The notes under the pieces: model-generated
What the model was told of the DNA's origin: nothing
Seen by the model: only the letters and a program-made list of their open reading frames with translations
Database searches by the model: none
Program-made: the position numbers and the translations under genes
Origin: Phytophthora sp. 'mugwort'
Taxonomy: Eukaryota > Oomycota > Peronosporomycetes > Peronosporales > Peronosporaceae
Direction: 5' to 3'
Assembly (NCBI GenBank): GCA_033558025.1
Contig: JAUCEF010000007.1
Coordinates: 4,464,001-4,528,000, forward strand
Length of the DNA: 64,000 bases
In this document: positions 33,302 to 44,749 of the stretch, in pieces
Layout of the letters: every line of letters begins with the position of its first letter
Numbering within the stretch: the first letter of the stretch is position 1

Positions 33302-34723
33302 ATGTGGCGTCGTTTCGGTCTGTTGTGCTTCCTCATTGGAGCTCCTCTGAGCTCGGCCTCCAGTGCTGCGCATCTTACCATGATGGTGTCCAAGGCATCC
33401 ACGGACTCGGCTATCATCGCCTCCTCCGGTTCCTCAACGACCGCTGGGACGGTGACGGCCGCTGACACTGACGGATCCTCTTCGACGACTGGCGCCATAG
33501 TTACCACCACGACCAACTCATCTTCTAACAGCAGCAGCGGTTGGCACATGACGGCCATCACCTCGGTACAAGCCCGTGTGCAGGGTGATGCCCCCGTCTG
33601 GAACGAGGAGGCAAAGCTATGGTTGTCCAAGTATGGCGACACGACTGAGCTGGCCTACATAAACAACTTGGACACGGTCAACACCGCGTCGGTAGAGGGT
33701 GCGCTCATGTACGTGCAGGCTGAGGGCATCAACGTGAACGAGCAGTCGGTCAAGTGCGAGCGCAAGAACAGCATGCAGTACATTGTCTTTTACCAGTTGA
33801 CGATCGTGCAGCCGACGTACGGCGTTAAGTACTACGAGAGCCACACGCCTCCAGAGTACGGCGAGTTCGTGGCCATGGATGGCGCCAAATGCACGGACGA
33901 GGGCAGCGACATATCGGAGGACTGCAAGGTATACTACGGCCTGGATGGCGAGATGAATATTGGTCCGATGGTGGGCAGCAACCTGCAGACGTCGGACCCG
34001 CGCGCCCCTTACCCTGGCAACTACTGGTTCTCGTACCCGAACTCGTGCGCACAGAAACTGCGCGCAGACAAGACGGACGAATGCCGCGCTGAATACCCCG
34101 GTGGACTTTGCGCCATGGGTGTTGAGCCTGATGGAGACAACTGCACGTTCAGCTACAAGATCCTGGGTTACCTGAACATTGATGACCTTGTGGGCATCAC
34201 GGAGATGGGCTACAGCAACTACACGGAGTTCTGTGAGGACGGTGGTGTGGAATTCAAGGCCTCGAACACTGGCAGCGGCTTTGATGTTGAGGATTCAATC
34301 GACTTCTGGAAAAACCCAGGCGACGAGGATGCCAACTCGAACCGTACGTCGATCATGGTGGAGATGTACAACGAGCTGGCTAGCAACGGTACGAGCGCCA
34401 ATATGGAGGCGCTCCCAACGATCGAGAAGCTGACGTCGGCCAATCCCAAATGCTATGAGAACAGCGAGGCGTGTGCGACCTCCAAATACGGCTGCAACCG
34501 TACGCTCTACTCGCAGATCTGCGCTGTGTGCTCGTCTGATTCGGATGGTTGTGAGGCCGCGCCGTCCACGTTCTCGTTCCCAAAGCTGACTCTGCCTTCG
34601 AACAGCTCATCAGACGGCTCGGCGGACTCGACGACCACCGGTTCGTCGGGCAGCCCCGTGACGGCTTCGTTGGCGTCGGTACTTGTCGGTATAGTGGCTG
34701 TCGTCGCCAGCAGCCTGCTGTAA
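33302..34723 (+). CDS. Secreted GPI-anchor-like protein, copy 2
   Basis: A 473-residue protein whose ATG at 33302 opens a signal peptide (MWRRFGLLCFLIGAPLSS). The frame is open further upstream to 33251, but paralogue alignment favours 33302. The architecture equals copy 1: a Ser/Thr/Ala-rich spacer (longer here, with Thr runs), a conserved cysteine-containing domain, and a Ser/Thr-rich region. It ends in a hydrophobic tail (SVLVGIVAVVASSLL), consistent with a GPI anchor signal. The domain has N-glycosylation sites (for example NCTF, NYTE, NGTS). The protein is most similar to copy 1 in the middle, where 33831-34339 matches copy 1 without any mismatch, and clearly less similar at both ends. 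Outside the coding region no similarity to copy 1 is visible. AATAAA lies at 34796-34801. Function unknown; surface localisation is inferred. Confidence 0.88.
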   Translation: MWRRFGLLCFLIGAPLSSASSAAHLTMMVSKASTDSAIIASSGSSTTAGTVTAADTDGSSSTTGAIVTTTTNSSSNSSSGWHMTAITSVQARVQGDAPVWNEEAKLWLSKYGDTTELAYINNLDTVNTASVEGALMYVQAEGINVNEQSVKCERKNSMQYIVFYQLTIVQPTYGVKYYESHTPPEYGEFVAMDGAKCTDEGSDISEDCKVYYGLDGEMNIGPMVGSNLQTSDPRAPYPGNYWFSYPNSCAQKLRADKTDECRAEYPGGLCAMGVEPDGDNCTFSYKILGYLNIDDLVGITEMGYSNYTEFCEDGGVEFKASNTGSGFDVEDSIDFWKNPGDEDANSNRTSIMVEMYNELASNGTSANMEALPTIEKLTSANPKCYENSEACATSKYGCNRTLYSQICAVCSSDSDGCEAAPSTFSFPKLTLPSNSSSDGSADSTTTGSSGSPVTASLASVLVGIVAVVASSLL

Positions 34724-37680
34724 GCGTAATATCGTCTGTCTTGTATGACATATCTGCTCAAGGTCGAGCATCCCTAAGGCAATGTTGTTGAGGCGAATAA
34801 ACTAAGCGTCGTGTAGATCAGTACGTCCTCAAGTGGGCTCTCAACTTGGCCTCCACGTCGAGCTTTGGTACAGTGTCGAATTTCAAGAAACTTGATTTGA
34901 GCTCAGAGAACTGTGAGCAACTCATTATATTAACGTACTTTTGTTTTTCCTTCTTGGTGTCAGCTTTCTGGCCTTGCGTGATCCTGCGGCTGGCGGAGCT
35001 CATTCCACAAAGAGCCCCACCTCCACACTGCTTGCGATGCCGTCCGTGCCCCTCGCTCCCATGTCACGTTCACCGCAACTAGACTATGAAGAACCTGAAG
35101 AAGAGGACACAATCAGAGACGATCTTGCGGCAATGATGTCACACCTGCATGCGAAAGACCCGATGTCAGCCGAAGAGCTAGCTGCTCAACCCGCCAGAAG
35201 TGAATTCACAGAGGAGACCACGGTTTTGTGGTGTTCAATCGTAGCCAGCATTTGCCACATGTAGACTTCTCGGGATGGTTAGTTTCAATAATTCAGCACC
35301 GCTCAGGATCGATAGTTTTGTGGTGCTCGTATTATTGGGCTTTCTACTCGAATTTCCATGCGCGATTCTCGCGCAGCAAATCGCGCAACGTCGCGAAACA
35401 GCTGTGTTCACTATGACACACTGTTAAGTACGATTTTATTCATTGCGAGCGCATAGACAAAAGGACTGAAAGATTGTATTGGGGAGATTCGCTCAATCGG
35501 TCAATTTTGGCAAATATACGCGGGAAGAACAAGAGTAAATACCAACAAAAAAACACCGTCCGTTTTGGATACACACACCGCAAAACAGCACCAGTACATG
35601 TACAAAGCAGGGACGACCGAAGCGATCATGCCTAGATTTGGTGGCCGTGTGCGAAGCACGCGGATGAAAACCCAGGATCCGACATTGCGCTCCAGGTAAG
35701 CGGAGGCTTCGCGTGCGACCGTAGCGGGCCTAGGGTTCTAACACTCGCGAGCGCAGCGAGCCATCGGTAGTTGGTAGGGTTAGGGCGTGGGTAGTTTAAA
35801 TTAAGATGTTTATCGTACTTCTGTGGTGCGGTCAGCACAGTTTCGGTGTTTTTGTGCCTATATCCAGTGTAAATAGTAGTCCATCGAAGAACAATACTAT
35901 TCATTACAGAGAGGATAGAGCCATGCTTTACAAAATATACGAATGGCATTAGAGCACCGTTAGCTACAACAACACGATAGGCTTAGTGCACCCTTACATA
36001 ACCGCAAGAGCAAACTTAACTACGACATCTTTTTAGATCTGGTGAAGTAGGCTCGCTTATCCCCTTCGTGATAACTTCTTTTGGAAAGCGTTCTTTCGCA
36101 CCGCATTCGCACCGCTTTCGCAATGCAGTCTCTCCAGGTACAGCAGCAACCCGTTTTTCCAAGCGTTCCTGATTTTTTCTCGGTAACATTTCTGATGTAT
36201 CGGCTCGTAGAAGTGCACCGTTAGCGTGGTTGGGAACGCAATCTCCACAATAGTGGCGCCCAGTGACACGTACTCAAATGTAAGGGTACGATCACGTAAG
36301 GCGTATCAGATAGCTATTGACGTGGCGGTGTGGGCCATCCCACAACCGCCGATCAAGTGCCAAAGGAGGGAAACCGCGTTCCGTGCTCCCAAGAAACTGT
36401 TAAGCGACAGAAGCTTTCCCGGATCTTGCCCTAGGGTGGTGCAAGTGGCGGGATTCGTGAGAGCATCGAACGATACTATGCCATCGCTAGTATGTGTGGT
36501 CCCGATCTGGACATGGCGCGTGCTGCTGCTAGGCAGGTCACTTGATCTATTCCCGCGTTGCGTAATACCAGCTGATCATCGCTGAATTATAAATTGTTTT
36601 CTTTCTAACAATTTTTTCTATCCGGATAAGTTATTATACAATAAATTATACAAAAATGGCGTACTCTCCGAAGAGCAACACTAGAAGTAACAATAGCACA
36701 ACGAATTTATAATGAGTTATAGACAATCACGGCATCATGAAGCATACCACAGCGTACGACTCCGGAGACAACATCACGAAACTTCACATTTTTTATCTGT
36801 AGGTGGCCTTCAGCTCTGTCATCAGCGATAGCATTGAGTATTTCTTCACCACATAGCAGCTAGTCCTTCATTAACGTTTGCTGCTTCCGAACGAAGAGTC
36901 CATTCGTTTTAGTTTCCATAGAAAATGGCTCGACAGGATGAGCTTGAACAAAGCGCTATTCTTGCTTTAACCTATGATATTGAGAAGAAAGCTTTTAGTT
37001 TGCGATTTTATGTCGTAGACGGTCCTCATTTTATAAAGGAAAGAACTTAAAACAAGGGTGAGCATGCCTCAGCCAAAGTATGCTGTTATTTTAATTGAAT
37101 CTGGGCTGATGACAACGATGTCACAAGTTGTACAATGGGCGTCCTACCACTCAGACGTGGGGAAATTATCAAATGCTCTCGATCCGTATCCATTTATTAT
37201 GACGGACAAGTTTATCCAGGCTAGACCTGTGACCTGTGAAGTAGCCGGTTGGTCTGATGCAGGTGGGCACTTGCAGAAACATGCGTTTGTCATACCGAAA
37301 CTACTTTGAAGAAACAGAGGCAAGGATGCAACATAAGCACTCCGAGCTGACCAATATCAAGCTGAGTGCGCCGTGGGATTTTACGGTATCGATATGGAAG
37401 CATGTTGTAGCTCTTTACATGTTTCTGAGATTTGTCTTGCTGCACTTGTCTAGTGGCGCCTATCTGGTAATCTGGTAAGGGCGTCCTAACAGTGATAAGG
37501 GCGCTGCCTTAGTTGTCTTGCTGTAGTTCTCTAGCATGGTCCGTGAACGAGAGCTGGCAGCCGCATCACTTTCACACTGCGCGTTTTGACATCTTTGTCC
37601 TTCAGCTTGTTCATTTTGTCTGTCAGAAACGTTTTTTCGTCTCTTCACCACTGCCTTCGGACTTTCGCACGAAAATCCTT
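34724..37680. other. Spacer with weak, unrecognised frames
   Basis: A plus frame to 35264 includes an acidic stretch (QLDYEEPEEEDTIRDDLAAM, about 35075-35135) that looks more coding-like than its surroundings. However, it has no ATG at its left end and no known domain. A short frame from the ATG at 36925 (MARQDELEQSAILALTYD) reads to a stop near 37050 and is continued in another frame at 37058-37309; its family is unknown. Single telomere-like TAGGGTTAGGG bases occur at about 35776. Confidence 0.4.
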
Positions 37681-37834
37681 GTAGAAGGTTGCGTCGGAGG
37701 AACGTCAGACCCACCGGACTGAGATGCATCATTTTTAATTGCATCAGCTAGACTCCTCGTAGAAAGTTGCGTCGGAGGAACGTCAGACCCACCGGACTGA
37801 GATGCATCATTTTTAGTGCATCAGCTAGACTCCG
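37681..37834. repeat. Tandem direct repeat, two 78-bp units
   Basis: The unit beginning GTAGAAGGTTGCGTCGGAGG at 37681 is repeated at 37759 with only a few differences, including a 2-bp loss near TTTTTAATTGCATC. Both units carry ACGTCAGACCCACCGGACTG. No gene or known element was matched, so a recent local duplication is likely. Confidence 0.85.
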
Positions 37835-38835
37835 CGTACGTACCATACCGGTAAGCGATTCTCCCTCCATGGCTAGTTCCTGATCTGCCTCCATTTCTGC
37901 TATCAGCTGTAGGTATCGTTCTTGTCACCATTCATACCGGATGTCATCTAGGCACCACCGTTAGCTATTTCCTATTTATTCGCGGTCTTCCATTTGCTCA
38001 TTGTTGATAGTAGTCAACTGTAGATAATCCACTAAGTCTCGCGATGGGAGGTTCGAAGACAGCCTGGGCCCTCGCGTTTTTCTCGGTATCGGATAAGACA
38101 ACCCTCTTTGCTTGTTCCTTTCTGTTCGGCTGTACATATTTTACAGTACGTCGACCAGTACGCTGATCCGGGATCGGAGAAAAATTTTAAGGTGCTGAAG
38201 AGGATTGCGGTGCTCCAACAGTGCTTAGTCGAACTTTCACCAGGTGATGACACTTCGGAGAGGGGCCAACTATTCTTGAGCGTGGAAAACAATGTCCCAG
38301 TCGTCTCCAGGCTCCATCTAGCTGGAACCGTTGCTGTAGGAAGTGCTACAAGTCCATGGGTTTTGCTCGTGATCATCATAATGTGCTGATAAGGGAGCCG
38401 CCGACTTTTTGTAAATCATACAGCTGCACGAACACTCCCAGATATCCACAATCCCCAGGCACTAGCGGACAACAAACTTCCCACTCAGACTACCTTGGCA
38501 GATTTCGTAGGTATCCACCTTTTTTTTATTCACCATGAACAAGTCCCACTGCGCGGTACCTTTCCAAACGTATCATTCGCGAGCTGGGCCGATACTTTAT
38601 GTAGAAATGCGGGGATGGCGTTTGCTGGACGTGATTGGCTTGGCGTCTTGCGCAGAGAAGTCAGCCAATTGTTCACAATGTTTTCTTGGTTTTATAGGAG
38701 GCCTGCGACGAGTTAGCCAATCCGCGTCTTCTTCCAAGAAGCCGCTTTACTTGGTTCCAATTGGTTTCAATTCGATTCGCCGTAGTATTTCCTGCTGTGA
38801 AGTAGTTTTCACGGCCATGATTCGATCACATATCG
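37835..38835. other. Spacer, no supported gene
   Basis: Frames of 60-115 residues on both strands overlap one another (for example plus 38108-38389 and minus 38379-38032) without recognisable domains. The segment could hold more of the adjacent Mutator-like element in decayed form. Confidence 0.35.
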
Positions 38836-39720
38836 CTACCCGACTCTTGAAATACGTGGAAATCTCAGGACAGGGACTGTTGCGGATATTAGGACACTTA
38901 CCCTTGCAAAACAAATTCGAAACAATCTGTCGCTCAGCTGAAGTCGTCGGTTGTGCTGCTGCACATCATCTGCGTTATCGAATTTCCCACCTCGTCTCGC
39001 TGAATGCCATTGATACCGTATTTCACCCTCGTCACAACCTCCTTCCAGTTTGCCATCGCGTGAGATTGACACAGTAACATCACCACCACCTCCGGAAAGC
39101 ACTTCCAACGCTCTCCACTCCTTGGAGTCTTTGTCAATTACAGCAGTCTCAATCGAAGGCCACGAGCTGTTGTGAGACTTAAACTCCAGAATAACCTTTG
39201 TAGTTTCCATAGTTTCATCCGGTGCAATGCAATTAAGTACAGGCACACCACACCATGTTGAACTCGTGGCCAATAGACTTCCTGTAACAACACAAGCACA
39301 CAATACATGCTAAGGGCGTTATATCAGTGATAAGGGCGCTCCACCGGAGATAAAGGCGCTCAATACCAGTAATGGTGCACACATCAAAAGGGTGCTTACA
39401 GAGACGGAAAGCCAAGTTATTCGTATTGTATGTTCAGTCCATGCATAAGGGCTTACCTCACTGCTTAAAGCGAACTTCTGGACTGAAGTCTGCATCACAA
39501 CGTCACACGTCACGTCATTTTGATCCCGCATAACGAGAACGTTATGGTCATCACCCTCATTGAGCGCGTTGAGCACAGAAATCAGCTGCTTCTCAGCAGA
39601 AGTACTTTTCAAAACCTTTTGTACGATGTTGCGAGCTGTGGGGTCACATGTCGTTTTAGCGTATCCGACAAATAGTTTTAGATGTAATGCGACTCTGTGT
39701 GTGCATCGGCGAGAAAACAT
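38836..39720 (-). pseudogene. SWIM/MULE-type transposase remnant
   Basis: The minus frame 39720-39319 contains ARNIVQKVLKSTSAEKQLI, then NALNEGDDHNVLVMRDQNDV and VQKFALSS. A break with splice-like or inserted sequence follows. Then GVPVLNCIAPDETMETTKVI, SWPSIETAVIDKDSKEW (about 39250-39115) and, in another frame, LLCQSHAMANWKEVV (about 39085-39040) occur in order. This fits the RNase H-like core of Mutator-type transposases carried by oomycete ZSWIM-like proteins: Asp in VIDKD, then a CQFH-like box. The CXCX-SWIM finger was not found. Frameshifts near 39320 and 39100 show decay. The break at 39301-39360 carries three GATAAGGGCGCT-like motifs also present at 37476-37505. Confidence 0.6.
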
Positions 39721-41690
39721 ACTTCATCCAAGATTACGCTACCTTCTGGAATAGACCCGCACAAAATTGCCAGAAAATATTTGTATCGTTCGTGACGTGG
39801 TTATGGGTCCGTGTCTACATTAAGCAGAGTGTTTGCTGTGCCTGAAAGTTTCGTCTAATCTGACTGCCGCTAACCCAATTACGGAAAGCAATCTTCCCGT
39901 CTACATTTCCACCTTTACCGGCCGCTGCAGTGAACGGGACTTGCAACCAGTAAACCGTGTCGGCGTGCTACACTGACCTTTATCGCGAGACTTCTGGTGA
40001 CACCCATGCGTGCAGCGTAAAACGTTGTAGTTGTATTCCATCTTTAAAGGATCTGATTCGCTTTCAACCTGATCATCAAAACACTACATTCTTACTTAAA
40101 TTCCTATCGCAAACCCAACACAGGATGACGTACTAATTGTTTTGTCGGACGGTCTGGGTATCTTTCTCGAAATAGTAGCGTGTGCTTGTTGCAATACGAC
40201 TCGAGTACATCATTAAGCTCTTCCCACGATGCAAAAACGAGCTGATAAAGCGGGGGTATCTTGTTCTTGACGTTGCCAGGGAGCGTTATCCATCGCCATA
40301 CGTTCCATGTAGGTTTTTTGTGTGCCTAATACGTGGTGTGCGGTCGGTCGTTGGGCCTTGGGGCTGATTGGCGCGCTAAACCTGGAAAACCGGAGCTTTC
40401 GTCCGACGAACTCATTGACAACGTGTCAGCGATATAATTCATAACCACTTCCACTGCTCACTTGATTTGCGTCTGCGGATCCTCCGTGTTTTCCTTGGTT
40501 TCGTACGCAGGGCGCAAATATTTGTCTTCTTGAGAGCCGCGTTGTCTTGTACGGGCGTCTGCGGTGCGTCTATTCAAGGCAACAGCATAACCAATGTTAG
40601 GAAAGTGATCCGTTCACGTAAATCAGGGCAGTATCTCACGTATCGCATCCAGTAGCTCTTTATGAGCCTCGCTTGAATCACGTGCGTATTTAAAGCCTTT
40701 TTCACGGTCTTCGTCAGCTTCATCACCAGAAAAGGTGCCGATCTCAAAAACATGGTCTCTGGATTCTCTCTCGGCTTCGCCATTCTCCTCACGAACGTCG
40801 GTGACCTCATCCGCTGAAGCGGGGTTGGGTCCAAAGCGAGTCAACGTCGTCAGCCTCATCACCTGAAGAAGAGCTGGTTCCAAAAAGAACCTACGCCACA
40901 ATATTTGTTAGTATTTCAAATTCGACTAACAACAAACAACATACTCAATGACCTACCTCATTCCCTGTATCTGCACGACAACTGCATTAGTAACGAGAGT
41001 AGCAGCGCAGCAAGCCCCAGGGATAAATGCAGCAGCAAAACGCTGTGGTGATTGTGCCACGTGGCGCGTTTTCTCAAATGATCGCTTTAAAATCAGTAGT
41101 AACTAGTCTGCTTTTATCGGAATCATACAAATATCTACTGTACCGGATTTTAAATGCCTCGGGAACTTTCATGAACCCAGGTAACTTTACGAAACCGCAA
41201 AATGTGACAATATCGTTAAGGGCGCTGAGAACCCTTAATGATATATTTTATGCAAAAAAGGTGCACTAACAAGTAGGAAAAACAGGGGGGTTAGCGACAA
41301 TAAAAAAATGGTCAATAAATTATAATTTTGAATCCTATAAAATATGCAATCCTACGGGAACTGTCTATAAATATTGAGCTATTCAAATTCAAATGACCTT
41401 CACTCGTGAGCTTCGCTGAACATTCAAAATTCCGCGACCCACAATCCACTGTGCAGTGCGGCTACCCATTCAAGACCACGGCCTACAAATGCCTCGACAC
41501 GATGCGCTTCGTTTCTCTTCCCATCCGCGTCCGCCTTATCAAGCGTCAAGAGCTTCAGATCTGCCACCAAAACCACAACCATCACCCAAACTGGAACAAC
41601 CACAAGCTAAGCATCTGGTAGCGGAAGGCGTTAGGGCTCCCTAAGGGCCCATCTATCCCAACTGTATTAAAAAAATCTAAAGCGGGAGGA
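39721..41690. other. Spacer with an acidic ORF fragment
   Basis: A minus frame (40901-40623, no ATG at its right end) is acidic and contains TFSGDEADEDREKGFK. An adjacent frame carries SSSGDEADDVDSLW, as if one acidic stretch had been duplicated. It may be the N-terminal part of the Mutator-like element to the left or an independent relic. No other support for a gene is seen. Confidence 0.35.
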
Positions 41691-41699
41691 CGAGCTATG

Positions 41700-42650
41700 A
41701 AAGACAGCACATGACGTCTTGGACCGGAGAAAGGCCCCTTCGTACCTGAGATTGCTGCTGGACATGTTTGTATCTCGTCGAGACAGTGCTGAAGCTCGAG
41801 TGTAGGAAGGCGGTGTTGTCCGGGAAAGCGCTGCGGTGAATGAAGAAGACGTCCTGAGCATTCCCACAGCTGCCCAACCGAAGTTCACCAAGAGCGGCTG
41901 GAAGCACCGCTTTATGGCGCGCTAGGTTTTAGGCGGCGCCGTGGGCACCGCAAGATCGGGTCAGTGGACGTCAACGCAGCGTGTCGAGGGGCGTTGAAAT
42001 TACGCAAACAAATTGGCCGCCGCCATCCCGATGACGATTTCAACATGGATGAAGCGGCCTTTTTCTATATGGCCACGCTAAAGTGCTCGATCACACTGCA
42101 CACGCGCCAGTTCTCAAGCGAAGAAAGACGGTTTGGCCATGGCGGTAGCAACGAACAGCTCAGAGAAGGAGAACTCCCTCTCATCTTCTTAGGCAAGGCC
42201 ATGTAGACCCTTTGTCTAGTCGATCTGCCCCAAGGAGCTGTCTACGACGAAACCTCCAAGGGCTGGATGACTGTTAAGACTTTCGTCGATGGCTGGAGAT
42301 GCTAGATATGTTGATGCGCCATCATGTAGGTACACCATACTCTTGCTCGGCAACGCTTCAGTGCACAATGTACCGGAAACGCAACTCACGAGCATCGCGG
42401 TGAGGATGTTACCTTCCCACGCAACGTCCGCTATACAGCCAATGGACCATGGAGTCATCGCTTACTTCAACAACATGTGCTGGCAGCTCGAACACGCGAG
42501 GCAGCGCTGCGCCGCCTTGACGGAGACTCCAATCCTTATGACATCGCGCCTTCCGACGTGCTGGAGTGGGTGTGCCTGACGCATTAAAAGAGATGTGTGA
42601 TGTAGCGGGATCGGTCAAAATATGCTTAAGCCCCGATCTGCTTACCAACT
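41700..42650 (+). pseudogene. pogo/Tigger-type transposase (DDE_1), decayed
   Basis: The clearest piece is the plus frame containing HPDDDFNMDEAAFFYMATLK (about 42028-42080), which matches the first catalytic Asp box FNMDETAFFY of pogo-like transposases. It ends in ELPLIFLGKAM. In another frame NASVHNVPETQLTSIAVRML and SATSAIQPMDHGVIAYFNN-like sequence (42350-42480) match the LPPNTTA.IQPMDQGII.SFK box. A tail with DVLEWV lies around 42555. The N-terminal DNA-binding half (CENP-B-like) is reduced to scraps between 41700 and 41960. Stops near 42204 and 42300 show that the copy is dead. Confidence 0.72.
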
Positions 42651-43370
42651 GCGCCCAGATACCGACTAACGGAGGAGGGTCCCCGATGATCCGCGATCAG
42701 CTGAGCTTAGTCTCACCTTGTGTATCCGTCGGTGGGCTGGATCGGCTCTCTTGGGATTCCGACGGATGCAGCGATGTAAAGTCTTGAACGTCCTGGTGGG
42801 ACGCGGGGACGTGGAGCAGCGCGGAAGTCTTCGCTCTGCTGCCATTATTGGTTCCGATCTGAGGTAGTCGACCTTCGATCGGCGGCCTGGATTTGATCCG
42901 AGGCCGCGGTTGCCGTGTGACGTTGTTCCTTTCCTTTCCATGAGTTTCTTGCCGCTTCTTCTAGCGGGATCTTGTGAGTTGAGAGTCGAAACGATCGTCG
43001 GCCGAGCACTGAATGCAGATCGATCGGGGTATACGCTTGAGCAAGTTCGCTAGCGTGTGTGTGTGGGGGGGGGGGTCGGCCAATATCCGATCCAATCCTC
43101 TCACCGCGACGCTTGATCAGCTATCTTGGGCTAGTTGATACTTGGGAGGGCCAATGTAGATCTCTTCCAGCGGCACTTAAAAACGCCTAAGTAGTCCAAT
43201 GTAAATTCGAGTCTGATTGTTGTTTATCAATTTCTTGTCCTATCCTCCCATCCTGAACCCTATCTCGTACCACCTGACTATCCCGGTTCATGTCCCTCAT
43301 CAACCACTCAACACGTACCGTCTTCACACTTGCCCATCTCCCCCCCCCCTAGGATGATTGCTGATAATAT
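42651..43370. other. Spacer with GT/poly-G run
   Basis: A GTGTGTGTG stretch passes into a G-run at about 43060-43076. No gene is supported. Confidence 0.5.
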
Positions 43371-43419
43371 CCCGATCGGCGAGATCGCCGATGTCGGGAC
43401 GTGTACGTCGATCTGCGAA

Positions 43420-43675
43420 TACCGATCGACCCGATCTGCCAGATCCCGAATGTCGGATCGATCCGATCTGCCCGATCCCGGACGACGGGGCGTAGCCTGA
43501 TCCGCGGGCGCCGGATCGGCCCGATCTTCCTGATCCCGAACGCCAGATCGGCCCGATCTGCCAGATCCCGAACGACAGATCGGGCCGATCTGTCCGATCC
43601 CACCATCGATCCGCCCAATCTGCCAGATCCCGTATGTCCGAACCTATATGCCGATCTGTCAGAAAGTGTGTACCG
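43420..43675. repeat. GATC-rich minisatellite, about 32-bp unit
   Basis: Units such as CCAGATCCCGAACGCCAGAT followed by CGGCCCGATCTG recur about six times with drift and one longer, expanded unit. The motif GATC appears two or three times per unit and both strands look alike because the unit contains inverted CGATC/GATCG elements. Open frames across it on both strands (for example 43881-43324 minus) are by-products of the repeat. Confidence 0.8.
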
Positions 43676-44240
43676 ATCCGATCGAGGGTTGATCTTGATC
43701 GATCAGGATCTGCTGAATACCGATCAGAGTCAATCCACGTCGGTCCCGATCTGCATGTCACCGATCGGTCTTTATTCACGCCCCTTGGCTCCAGTCTTGA
43801 CATCCAGCGCCGATCCGATCTGGGCGGATCGGGACTAAACGTGGTCCGATCCGCATGTCGCTGATCGGTCTCGATCTTCATCCCTTGCCCGGATCTGGTC
43901 TAAGATCGTCCGTGATCGAGGATTGATCGGGAGTGACTGTGGTCATATAAAGAGTAGATCGGTCACGATCTGCCGATCGCCGGTAAGTTTCGTCCTTCAC
44001 CCGATCTTTGTTCTTTGCGTGATCCACAACCTGGTTCACCGCCAAACTCGCTTTCCGCCCCCTGTCAGTTGACCTCTGGCTGATCTCCTCCACGTATCTC
44101 GCAGATCGGCTCGTTGCCACGGGGTCTGAGATTCTTACTCGATGCCTATCCACAGATTCCTGGCAGAGACATCGCCAAGTACTGGCAGCAAGCAGGGCTG
44201 TTCGTGGATAGAATGGGATCGCCGACCTGCTGAACCCCAC
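43676..44240. repeat. Diverged GATC-rich flank of the minisatellite
   Basis: CGATC/GATCGG motifs continue at lower regularity to about 44110 with no clear unit length. A minus frame (44240-43878) reads through but has no recognisable domain. This probably is an older, decayed part of the same array or a repeat-bearing transposon segment. Confidence 0.5.
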
Positions 44241-44749
44241 TGAATAACTGTACTTAATAGCTTTTTCGTTAAGTCAATAGTTTTGAATATCTAGATTTGA
44301 TTGGCCTTTGTATGGTATCTACCTTCAGCATTTGAATCGTTGAACCCTTTCTTATTGCAGCTACCCCCTGTACATATATATTAACAAAAATACATTACAC
44401 TTTAAGGCTAGTAAGCAACCTACTTAGCTACCCTACTTGCTCTTTGGGATCGATTTGGGTCATGTGGACCCAAAACTTGGGTACGAATTATCCAATTGGT
44501 TTCCAAAAAGGTCCATTTTCTCGAAAGTGGGTACCCTGAAAGACCCATTTTACTGTCCAGGAGAAAAATGGTGGACGTCCCAAGACGTCTCTGGGCCGAG
44601 TTGGACATTTGCAGGACCTTTCCGATGGGGTCTATACAAAAACCAAGTATAACCCGATAAACCAGTAGGAGAGATGCGGGTCGTGGTGTAGAGGGGCAAA
44701 GCCTCCCAGCCGTCGTCTCATGGGCTTGTAGGCCTGGTCGTACGCGCGG
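44241..44749. other. Spacer, no gene seen
   Basis: AT-rich stretch (44241-44400) and an unassigned segment with GGGTCC/GGACCC-like words around 44450-44560. The minus frame here might be an extension of the gag remnant to the right. Confidence 0.35.

Noticed and set aside
35776..35786. Telomere-like TAGGGTTAGGG
   Set aside because: It occurs only once, in internal spacer DNA, with no tandem array.
43324..43881. 185-residue minus-strand and 145-residue plus-strand open frames
   Set aside because: They are translations of the GATC minisatellite (Asp/Arg/Ser repeats) with no non-repetitive content.
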